Part shown: in pieces, positions 1 through 4,970 of the stretch
Position numbering within the stretch: position 1 is the stretch's first letter
Layout of the letters: every line of letters begins with the position of its first letter
Assembly: GCA_028679325.1 (NCBI GenBank)
Contig: JAJRBS010000002.1
Coordinates: forward strand, 1 to 5,234
Reading direction: 5' to 3'
Origin: Methanoregulaceae archaeon
GTDB taxonomy: Archaea; Halobacteriota; Methanomicrobia; Methanomicrobiales; Methanospirillaceae
DNA length: 5,234 bases
Notes under the pieces: generated by a model
Told to the model about the DNA's origin: nothing
The model's database searches: none
The model's input: only the letters and a program-made list of their open reading frames with translations
Translations under genes and position numbers: made by a program

Positions 1-1
1 C

Positions 2-169
2 CGGGACTTAGCCCTGAATTCCTTTTATTTCATCATCCCCACCGCCCTCTTTCTGGCATCTCTCGCCCTGTTCATGAACAGGACAAGTTTTGCAACCAGC
101 CTCGGTGGTGCGTACGCGGTCTGGCTTATTTCCCTGCTGGTCATCAACAGGATCCTGGGGCTTCTGTGA
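2..169 (+). CDS. C-terminal fragment of a polytopic membrane protein (5' end outside window)
   Basis: An open frame runs in from the left edge and ends at TGA 167-169, giving the last 55 residues of a protein whose start is not visible. The fragment has two hydrophobic segments. The first is about residues 7-26 (FYFIIPTALFLASLALFM). A short polar turn follows (NRTSFATSLGG), and then a second segment to the C-terminus (AYAVWLISLLVINRILGLL). It is therefore the end of an integral membrane protein, with the chain finishing inside or just after the last helix. The helix / basic-polar turn / helix ending resembles the C-terminus of sodium/calcium-exchanger-type cation antiporters, but no diagnostic motif of that family lies in the fragment, so this is only a guess. 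It is on the same strand as the next gene, with about 108 bp between them, so it could belong to the same transcription unit. Confidence 0.6.
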   Translation, partial: RDLALNSFYFIIPTALFLASLALFMNRTSFATSLGGAYAVWLISLLVINRILGLL

Positions 170-211
170 CGACACGGGAGAATTCTGCCTGATTAGATAT
201 CGCCCGGGAAA

Positions 212-233
212 AAGGGGAGGCATCAGACCCCTT
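212..233 (+). terminator. possible hairpin terminator after the left-edge membrane protein gene
   Basis: AAGGGG at 212-217 can pair with CCCCTT at 228-233 across a 10-nt loop, and a pyrimidine-rich run (ATCTTCTTT) follows. This could end the upstream transcript. It could equally be a chance 6-bp stem, and archaeal termination usually depends on U-rich runs more than on hairpins. Nothing else was recognised in the 170-277 gap. Confidence 0.25.
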
Positions 234-277
234 ATCTTCTTTACAAACCGATGTCTCTTGAGAGGACCCGTCCTTTC

Positions 278-1042
278 ATGACCACCACGCACGTGCCATC
301 CCGTTTTCCGGAGATCGACCTGGCCCGCGGAGTGGCGGTCATCATGATGGTGATCTTCCATATAGCTTTTGACCTCGCCTACCTGGGGATAGTCCCTCTG
401 CCGGTCGGGGAGGGCGGCCTCCGGTTCCTTGCCCTGGCGACCGCTGCCCTCTTCCTGTTTCTCGTGGGCATCTCCCTCTCGATCAGTTCAGCCCATGCCC
501 GGGAAGTCCTTTCATACCGGGATTTTATCCTCAAGTATCTCCGCCGGGGGGCTCTCATCCTCCTTCTCGGTCTTGGCATAACCCTGGTGACCTGGTTTCT
601 CCTCCCCGGCGGATACATCATCTTCGGGATCCTTCACCTCATCGGCCTTGCCATCCTGTTAAGCCCGCTGTATACCGGACGCTACCGGGTCAATCTCTTC
701 CTCGGTGCCCTGATCATTGCACTCGGGCCTCTTGTGGCTGGGCTTCAGGGCAGTCCCTTCCTTCTCTGGGTCGGGGTCCACCCCTCCTCTTTCTACAGCG
801 TCGATTATACCCCGGTGTTTCCCTGGCTCGGTGTCGTTCTCCTCGGAGTCTTCTTCGGCATGACCGTATACCCTTCCGGGAAGCGGCCAACCACCTATCG
901 AACGATCACTTTCCGGCCGCTCCAGTTCCTGGGAAGGCATTCCCTTGCCATCTACCTCCTCCACCAGCCGGTGATCATTGCCGTCCTTCTTCTTTTCTTC
1001 CCTGGTTCCTCTCTCTTCAGCCTTCCGGGCCTCCCCCTCTGA
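278..1042 (+). CDS. DUF1624 (heparan-alpha-glucosaminide N-acetyltransferase-like) integral membrane protein
   Basis: This is a polytopic membrane protein of 254 residues from ATG 278. The N-terminal signature RFPEIDLARG (residues 9-18), with MMVIFHIAFDL just after it, and the C-terminal LGRHSLAIYLLHQP (218-231) are typical of the DUF1624 / YeiB-HGSNAT-like acyltransferase group. About seven membrane segments can be seen, near residues 15-35, 50-70, 91-110, 112-130, 138-156, 180-198 and 217-240. Conserved polar residues include D14, R17, H28, D32, H120, H221 and H229. Relatives are thought to move acyl groups across the membrane onto sugars or other acceptors, but the substrate in archaea is unknown and nothing here shows it. 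Start choice: ATG 251 would add nine residues with no Shine-Dalgarno. ATG 278 has a weak purine run (GAGAGG, 260-265) and begins closer to the conserved motif. The gene ends 9 bp from the convergent ade stop. The family is fairly sure, the function is not. Confidence 0.85.
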   Translation: MTTTHVPSRFPEIDLARGVAVIMMVIFHIAFDLAYLGIVPLPVGEGGLRFLALATAALFLFLVGISLSISSAHAREVLSYRDFILKYLRRGALILLLGLGITLVTWFLLPGGYIIFGILHLIGLAILLSPLYTGRYRVNLFLGALIIALGPLVAGLQGSPFLLWVGVHPSSFYSVDYTPVFPWLGVVLLGVFFGMTVYPSGKRPTTYRTITFRPLQFLGRHSLAIYLLHQPVIIAVLLLFFPGSSLFSLPGLPL

Positions 1043-1051
1043 ACCGTGGCG

Positions 1052-2728
1052 TCAGGTATAGACCGGTACATGGGCGAAGGTGTCGACGTCGAACAGCCCC
1101 CTGTCCGTGATCCGGAGATGGGGGATGACGGTGAGGGCCAGGAAAGAAAGGTACATGAAGGCCTGGTCGATGGCCCCGATGTCGCGGAGATGGCGATTCA
1201 GGGATTGAAGGTCCGAATAGACCCGTTCATAGGGTTCGGCCGACATCAGCCCCGCACACGGAAGGGGCAACAGGGAGACCCGGGTATCGCTGATGACGGC
1301 AAGTCCCCCTTGGGCCTCAATGACCCGTGCCATCGCCCTGCAGATCTCGTCATCGCTGACACCCACCGCTATGACATTATGGGCGTCATGCGAGACACTG
1401 CCGGCCATGGCCCCTTCGGCCAGGGAAAATCCATGAACGAGGCCTGTGGCGATCCTTCCCGGATGGTACCTGCTGCATACGACGACCTTGAGGAGATCGC
1501 GGTTGGTGTCCGGGACATCATCAGGGTCGACATCATAGACGAGCGGAACGGAAATGATCTGGTCCGGTACAATCCCGATGACCCGGGCCATCCCCGAACC
1601 CTGCAGGGAGAGGTCACCTGGCCGGGGGGGAATTGTCTGGAATTTTCCTGCCATGGGGATGCAGGGAAGACCCGTGTCAGTTCTGACCGGCAGTCCCCTC
1701 CGGAAAGTCTGGTCGACGATGAACTCCTCTCCCGGGGAGAGAACACAGAAATCCGCAACCCTTCCCGGTGCAAGGGCGCCCCGGTCGTGCAGCCCGAACC
1801 TTTCGGCAGGTGACAGTGTCGCCATCCTGAGTGCGACCTCCGGTTGGAGGCCAGAGGATATCGCCTTCCGGATGCAATCATCAATGTGACCTTGATCGAA
1901 GATCATATCGACGTGCCGGTCATCAGTGGCAAACGAGACCCGGTTTGAGTTCTCGCGGGTCACAGCCGGAAGGAGGCTACGGATATTCCGCTCGGTGGAG
2001 CCTTCACGGAGGTAGACGAACATCCCCTTCCGGATCTTTTCACGTGCCTCGGAGGCGCTGGTGCATTCGTGGTCACTCTGGATACCGGCCGCGATATAGG
2101 CAGAGAGATCCTTTCCGGTGAGGAGCGGGGCATGACCGTCGATTATGGTAAAGAGGTCGAGTTTGCGGAAGAGGGCCGGATCAGATCCGAGAACTCCCGG
2201 CACATTCATGACCTCTCCGAGGCCGATAACCCCCTCCCGTTCCCTGAAAACCGCCAGGTCTTCGGCTTCGAGGACAGCCCCTCCGATATCCGACGGCGTA
2301 GCAGGGACACACGACGGGAGCAGGATAAAGAGATCGAGGGGTATTTTTCCCCGGTACGACAGCACGTAGTCAATACCCGATGCACCACAGACGTTTGCGA
2401 TCTCGTGCGGGTCGGCGATGACCGTGGTAGTCCCGTGCCCGGCGACCAGACGTGCGAATTCGGACGGGCAGAGAAGTGAGCTCTCGATATGGACATGGGA
2501 ATCTATCAGACCCGGCACAACCCTTCTTCCCTTCAGGTCAACCTCGGTGTGTGCCCTATAGTGACCGGTTCCTGTCACCCGCCCCTTTTCGACAGCAAAG
2601 TCGGTGTGCTGCCATTCACCGGTAAAAGGGTTGAAAACCTCGGCGTTCGAAAAGAGGGTCCCGGTCGTCCTGAGACCGCGGGCAGTATCGATAAGGTCTT
2701 GTCGGGAGAGAGGATCGTGTTCTCGCAC
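1052..2728 (-). CDS. ade: adenine deaminase (adenine aminohydrolase)
   Basis: It hydrolyses adenine to hypoxanthine and ammonia in cytoplasmic purine salvage, and is a metal-dependent amidohydrolase. Numbered from GTG 2728 (558 residues, normal family length): a small N-terminal beta region, then the metal-binding PGLIDSHVHIESS (H78, H80, E82), DPHEIANVCG (106-115), LGEVMNVPG (E172), DGHAP (H199), DHE (H220) and FATDDRH (D269, D270) in the barrel. The C-terminal domain specific to adenine deaminases follows, with GSVSHDAHNVIAVG (H447, D448, H450, N451). All expected motifs are present, so it should be active. Start: no ATG lies near the N-terminus. TTG at 2734-2732 directly follows an in-frame TGA, and GTG at 2728-2726 is two codons later. 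I prefer GTG because it is the stronger codon and sits about 26 bp from the centre of a TATA-like box, as in a leaderless mRNA. The RHH gene lies upstream on the same strand. Confidence 0.96.
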   Translation of the reverse strand: MREHDPLSRQDLIDTARGLRTTGTLFSNAEVFNPFTGEWQHTDFAVEKGRVTGTGHYRAHTEVDLKGRRVVPGLIDSHVHIESSLLCPSEFARLVAGHGTTTVIADPHEIANVCGASGIDYVLSYRGKIPLDLFILLPSCVPATPSDIGGAVLEAEDLAVFREREGVIGLGEVMNVPGVLGSDPALFRKLDLFTIIDGHAPLLTGKDLSAYIAAGIQSDHECTSASEAREKIRKGMFVYLREGSTERNIRSLLPAVTRENSNRVSFATDDRHVDMIFDQGHIDDCIRKAISSGLQPEVALRMATLSPAERFGLHDRGALAPGRVADFCVLSPGEEFIVDQTFRRGLPVRTDTGLPCIPMAGKFQTIPPRPGDLSLQGSGMARVIGIVPDQIISVPLVYDVDPDDVPDTNRDLLKVVVCSRYHPGRIATGLVHGFSLAEGAMAGSVSHDAHNVIAVGVSDDEICRAMARVIEAQGGLAVISDTRVSLLPLPCAGLMSAEPYERVYSDLQSLNRHLRDIGAIDQAFMYLSFLALTVIPHLRITDRGLFDVDTFAHVPVYT

Positions 2729-2750
2729 GGACAATCAATCGGCAGGAACC

Positions 2751-2756
2751 CTTAAA
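2751..2756 (-). promoter_or_regulatory. putative TATA box of ade (TTTAAG)
   Basis: Read on the minus strand, CCTTTAAGGG contains TTTAAG, preceded by an A-rich stretch (GAGAAAAATG) that could act as a BRE-like element. An archaeal TATA box directs initiation about 25-27 bp downstream of its centre, which lands on the GTG start at 2728. No good Shine-Dalgarno precedes either candidate start, which fits a leaderless ade transcript. The box is short and matches the consensus only in part. Confidence 0.35.
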
Positions 2757-2795
2757 GGCATTTTTCTCCTGTCCAAAGAATGATCTGGGTACTCC

Positions 2796-2801
2796 AAAAA
2801 A
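2796..2801 (-). terminator. U6 run after the RHH gene, possible terminator
   Basis: On the minus strand the RHH stop (TAA at 2835-2833) is followed about 32 nt later by CCC and six Ts (2801-2796). Short U runs are the usual intrinsic termination signal in archaea. If it works, the RHH gene and ade are separate transcripts, in agreement with ade having its own TATA-like box. There is no clear stem before it. Confidence 0.3.
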
Positions 2802-2832
2802 GGGTGTTGATTGGGAAAGAATCACTTAAGAA

Positions 2833-3144
2833 TTATTTGCGTGCTTCAGCGGTAATCCCCTGCTGCTGCGAGGTGAGGACATCCACAAGAAGATCTTTCA
2901 TCATCTTCTTCATGAACTCCTTCCCTTCCTCAGATGCAAGATACTCTTCGAGATTCTCCCGCAGTTGTCCCACATCGTTGTGATTATCAATGAAATATAT
3001 TAAAGCTTGGGTGATGCAGTCTGAAACGGTGGAAAACTTCTTCTCCTCATAGACAAGTTTATAAACCTTCTCATACACATTCGGGGGCATTTTGTAAGAA
3101 ATTGCAACCCGTTCACCGCCCTGCACCGATCCCTTCTCGGCCAT
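2833..3144 (-). CDS. small ribbon-helix-helix (CopG-like) candidate transcriptional regulator
   Basis: This is a 103-residue cytoplasmic protein. Residues 12-20 (RVAISYKMP) look like the DNA-contacting beta strand of a ribbon-helix-helix fold. Helix A follows (about 21-36, PPNVYEKVYKLVYEEK), and then helix B with its usual start (STVSDCITQALIYFIDNH, 38-55). The rest (56-103) is charged and helical (LRENLEEYLASEEGKEFMKKMMKDLLVDVL) and could serve as an oligomerisation or sensor tail. RHH proteins bind DNA as dimers at inverted or direct repeats and often repress their own gene, and such repeats flank this gene's TATA box. The start is ATG 3144. A second ATG at 3152-3150 is out of frame. There is no Shine-Dalgarno, and the TATA box spacing suggests a very short or absent leader. 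No toxin-like partner is adjacent, so an antitoxin role is not supported. The gene is visibly more AT-rich than its neighbours. The RHH assignment is by pattern only. Confidence 0.8.
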   Translation of the reverse strand: MAEKGSVQGGERVAISYKMPPNVYEKVYKLVYEEKKFSTVSDCITQALIYFIDNHNDVGQLRENLEEYLASEEGKEFMKKMMKDLLVDVLTSQQQGITAEARK

Positions 3145-3155
3145 CTTCTCATTAC

Positions 3156-3209
3156 TAATTCATAAAAGTATATAAAAACTGTTAAAAACTCTGTAATATT
3201 TATGAATTA
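3156..3209. repeat. 11-bp perfect inverted repeat around the RHH gene's TATA box (candidate operator)
   Basis: TAATTCATAAA at 3156-3166 is the exact reverse complement of TTTATGAATTA at 3199-3209, with a 32-bp spacer that contains the minus-strand TATA box (3169-3178). The arm centres are about 43 bp apart, close to four helical turns, so both would face the same side of the DNA. The inner arm overlaps the initiation zone of the RHH gene and the outer arm lies upstream of the TATA box. That layout suits autorepression. Binding by the RHH protein is an inference. Confidence 0.55.
3169..3178 (-). promoter_or_regulatory. TATA box of the RHH gene (TTTTTATATA)
   Basis: On the minus strand TTTTTATATA is close to the archaeal consensus TTTAWATA. 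Its centre (about 3172) is 28 bp before ATG 3144, so transcription would start within a few bases of the start codon. The mRNA would be leaderless or nearly so, in line with the lack of a Shine-Dalgarno. The element is nearly symmetrical and could also be read on the plus strand, but it is then far from the plus-strand gene. Confidence 0.6.
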
Positions 3210-3211
3210 CA
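3192..3211. repeat. palindrome TGTAAT-N8-ATTACA overlapping the outer operator arm
   Basis: TGTAAT (3192-3197) and ATTACA (3206-3211) form a 20-bp interrupted palindrome that overlaps the 3199-3209 half-site. A shorter one with the same 8-bp spacer, GTATT (3234-3238) and AATAC (3247-3251), lies next to the plus-strand TATA box. Symmetry of this size suits a dimeric regulator, but the region is so AT-rich that short palindromes are expected by chance. Confidence 0.35.
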
Positions 3212-3234
3212 AATAGACGTTCAAATTGCATAGG

Positions 3235-3245
3235 TATTACATAAA
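3235..3245 (+). repeat. third, imperfect copy of the operator half-site
   Basis: TATTACATAAA matches the half-site TAATTCATAAA (3156-3166) at 9 of 11 positions in the same orientation. It ends 6 bp before the plus-strand TATA box (3252-3259), where a bound protein could block or recruit TBP/TFB. Low base complexity raises the chance of coincidence. Confidence 0.35.
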
Positions 3246-3251
3246 GAATAC

Positions 3252-3259
3252 TTTAAATA
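3252..3259 (+). promoter_or_regulatory. TATA box of the small membrane protein gene (TTTAAATA)
   Basis: TTTAAATA matches the archaeal TATA consensus exactly. Initiation about 25-27 bp from its centre falls near 3280-3283, just before the GAGGG motif and the two candidate start codons, giving a leader of roughly ten bases. Confidence 0.6.
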
Positions 3260-3281
3260 TGTCTGCCCCCTATAGCAACAC

Positions 3282-3286
3282 GAGGG
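3282..3286 (+). promoter_or_regulatory. Shine-Dalgarno GAGGG that favours the ATG at 3293
   Basis: GAGGG directly abuts ATG 3287 (no spacer) but stands 6 nt before the in-frame ATG 3293, a normal spacing. It therefore points to 3293 as the start. If the mRNA begins inside this motif, leaderless initiation at 3287 would remain possible. Confidence 0.5.
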
Positions 3287-3292
3287 ATGTCG

Positions 3293-3742
3293 ATGCAGGA
3301 ACTGTTCATTTTCGGGGTGGCAATAAGCGGGATTTTCTGTCTGTTACTCTCCGCCATGCTCCTCCGTCTTGGGCTTATGATAGACCGGTTTCCGGTCAGC
3401 GAAGAAGAGCCTCGTGACCGGAGCCTCTGGAGCCCCCGGGAGTTTACCCGGATTTCGGTCATGACCTTCTGGCCGGTATTTATTCTGGGAGGATATATGG
3501 TGGTCCAGCCTTCCCGGCTTACGATGATCGGAGGTATCGCCATCCTGGTGGGTATGGTCCTCTTCCTCGTCACGGCGGTGATCTTTTCAGTCTCGGTCCT
3601 GAATCTTATGAAAAGACAGAGCGGTGAGAGCAAAGGACAAGCGCCAACCCCCGGGCTCTTTTCAGGAGCAACTCCAAAGAAGAACCGGGCAGCAACGGTG
3701 AAATCATCGCCAGTCTATCGCTTTTCTGCCAACCGGAAATAA
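3293..3742 (+). CDS. small three-helix membrane protein of unknown function
   Basis: I do not recognise this family. From ATG 3293 it is 149 residues (151 from ATG 3287). Three hydrophobic segments are clear: about 3-29 (ELFIFGVAISGIFCLLLSAM...), 54-72 (ISVMTFWPVFILGGYMVVQ) and 78-103 (MIGGIAILVGMVLFLVTAVIF...). Between the first two lies a charged loop (DRFPVSEEEPRDRSLWSPREFTR), and the second and third are joined by a very short turn. The tail (about 107-149) is hydrophilic and rich in Lys, Arg, Ser and Pro. The positive-inside rule puts the tail and the charged loop in the cytoplasm and the N-terminus outside. There is no signal peptide or catalytic motif. It is divergent from the RHH gene across a shared promoter region, which suggests possible common control. 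Its stop is 5 bp from the convergent pgk stop. Confidence 0.75.
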   Translation: MQELFIFGVAISGIFCLLLSAMLLRLGLMIDRFPVSEEEPRDRSLWSPREFTRISVMTFWPVFILGGYMVVQPSRLTMIGGIAILVGMVLFLVTAVIFSVSVLNLMKRQSGESKGQAPTPGLFSGATPKKNRAATVKSSPVYRFSANRK

Positions 3743-3747
3743 AGGGG

Positions 3748-4965
3748 CTATCCAAATAACTCTTTTGATTTTTCAAGGGCATCGATGGCCGGTAATTTCT
3801 TCCCGGTCAGGAACTCTATGCAGGCCCCGCCCCCTGTCGAGATATGGGTGAAGTCCTGCTCTATCCCCATCTTCTCGACCACCGCCGCCGTATGTCCCCC
3901 GCCGATGATGGAAAAGTCTGCCCGCGATGCTTCCCTGAGCAGTTCGTATGTCCCGGTGGCAAAGGCCTCCTCTTCAAATAGTCCTGCCGGTCCATTGAAC
4001 ACGACAGTTCCTGACTCCCTGATCCGGGCTGTGAAGCTCGCGACCGAGTCCATTCCCAGGTCAAGGACGGGGACATCGGGTGGGATGGCCGAGACCGGGT
4101 ACTCGACCCTCTCCCCTTTCTCCCGGACCGCCACCCACTCGGGAACGATTATCTGTTCCGGGTACTGCCGGAGGAGGTTCTTTGCCTTCCCGATCTCCCC
4201 TTCGTAATCGAGCTGTGCGATGAGCTGGGTGGAAGGCCCCCCGATGTCATAGCCCATGGCAAGGAGGAAAATATTGGCAACAACACCGGTCGCGAGCACC
4301 GTGTCAGCGATTCCATGCTCAAGCATGTGGCTGGCGACAGCGATCGAATCGTCGACCTTCGTGCCGCCAAGGATCACACAGACGGGCCGCGGGGCGTTTC
4401 CAAAGACCCGTCCAAGGGTCAGGACTTCCCTTTCCATGAGGAGGCCTGCTACCGACCTCATGGACACCGGGAACCCGACTATGCTTGGCTGGGATCGGTG
4501 AGCGGTTCCAAAGGCATCATTGACATAGAGGTCAGCCAACGATGAGAGCCTTTTTACGAGATGGAATTTCACCGCTTCTTCGGGCCGGGCGGTCAGGTTC
4601 TCCTCTCCGTTGAACCTGAGGTTCTCAAGCATCACCACGTCCCCGGGTTTCATCGACCGGATAGCCTCCCGTGCACAGCGACCGAAGATGTCATCGATGT
4701 ACCTGACAGGGCGGTTCAGGAGCTGCGTGAGCTTCTCGGCGTGGGCCTCAAGGGTGGTGAAGTCCTTCTTTCCCGGGCGGCTCTGGTGGGTCAGGATGAC
4801 CAGCCGGCTGGACTGCAGCGCCTGGATGGTCGGGATATGTTCCCGAAACCTCTTGTCGTCGAGAATGGTGAGGGAGGAGGGATCGATGGGAGAGTTCAGA
4901 TCAAGCCGCAGGAGCACAGTCTTGCCGGCGGGGGAAGTCTCTTGGAGCAGGCCGAAATTTGCCAT
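3748..4965 (-). CDS. pgk: phosphoglycerate kinase, archaeal type
   Basis: It transfers phosphate reversibly between 1,3-bisphosphoglycerate/ADP and 3-phosphoglycerate/ATP in the cytoplasm. In a methanogen it would run mainly in the gluconeogenic direction. The protein has 405 residues, about full length for the family. N-terminal (3-phosphoglycerate) domain: LLRLDLNSPID (18-28, with R20, D22, N24), LTHQSRPGKKD (58-68), ENLRF (114-118, R117), and NDAFGTAHRSQPSIVGFP (149-166, R157). C-terminal (nucleotide) domain: ILGGTKVDDS (198-207, K203), FNGPAGLFE (323-331), IIGGGHTAA (353-361), and STGGGACIEFLTGKKLPA (376-393). LLRLDLNSPID and GGTKVDDS differ from the usual bacterial RVDFNVP and GGAKVSDK forms, in line with archaeal origin. 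ATG 4965 lies 5 bp after the stop of ATP synthase subunit D, and only a weak TGAG-type Shine-Dalgarno precedes it, so translation may be coupled. No separate promoter is visible. Confidence 0.97.
   Translation of the reverse strand: MANFGLLQETSPAGKTVLLRLDLNSPIDPSSLTILDDKRFREHIPTIQALQSSRLVILTHQSRPGKKDFTTLEAHAEKLTQLLNRPVRYIDDIFGRCAREAIRSMKPGDVVMLENLRFNGEENLTARPEEAVKFHLVKRLSSLADLYVNDAFGTAHRSQPSIVGFPVSMRSVAGLLMEREVLTLGRVFGNAPRPVCVILGGTKVDDSIAVASHMLEHGIADTVLATGVVANIFLLAMGYDIGGPSTQLIAQLDYEGEIGKAKNLLRQYPEQIIVPEWVAVREKGERVEYPVSAIPPDVPVLDLGMDSVASFTARIRESGTVVFNGPAGLFEEEAFATGTYELLREASRADFSIIGGGHTAAVVEKMGIEQDFTHISTGGGACIEFLTGKKLPAIDALEKSKELFG
3761..3774 (+). terminator. T-rich run after the small membrane protein gene, possible terminator
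   Basis: TCTTTTGATTTTTC starts about 19 bp after the stop at 3740-3742 and lies inside the 3' end of pgk on the opposite strand. Split U runs of this type act as archaeal terminators. In the other direction a shorter TTTATTT (minus, 3744-3738) follows the pgk stop inside the membrane protein gene's end. If both work, the two transcripts overlap at their 3' ends. Confidence 0.3.
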
Positions 4966-4970
4966 GGCAC

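Noticed and set aside
8..361. Minus-strand open frame of 117 codons at the left edge
   Set aside because: It runs antisense to the membrane protein tail and the start of the DUF1624 gene. The product is low-complexity and charged, with no ribosome site or family resemblance.
1046..1813. Long plus-strand open frame (255 codons) opposite ade
   Set aside because: It lies wholly antisense to the strongly conserved ade gene. The translation is polar, Gly/Asp/Arg-rich and resembles no family, as expected for a shadow frame in GC-rich DNA.
2616..2825. Minus-strand open frame of 69 codons covering the ade start
   Set aside because: It overlaps the ade N-terminus in another frame and crosses the proposed ade promoter. 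It has no family signal.
2833..3144. RHH protein as antitoxin of a toxin-antitoxin pair
   Set aside because: No small toxin-like gene (RelE, PIN, Fic or similar) overlaps or adjoins it. The next genes are ade and a divergent membrane protein gene.
3145..3292. Small RNA or riboswitch in the AT-rich intergenic region
   Set aside because: The sequence is mostly A/T with only short palindromes and no stable GC stems. TATA boxes and operator-like repeats explain it better.
3253..3633. Minus-strand open frame of 126 codons opposite the small membrane protein gene
   Set aside because: The plus-strand frame has a TATA box, a Shine-Dalgarno and clean hydrophobic helices. The antisense product is Arg/Ser/Thr-rich shadow sequence.
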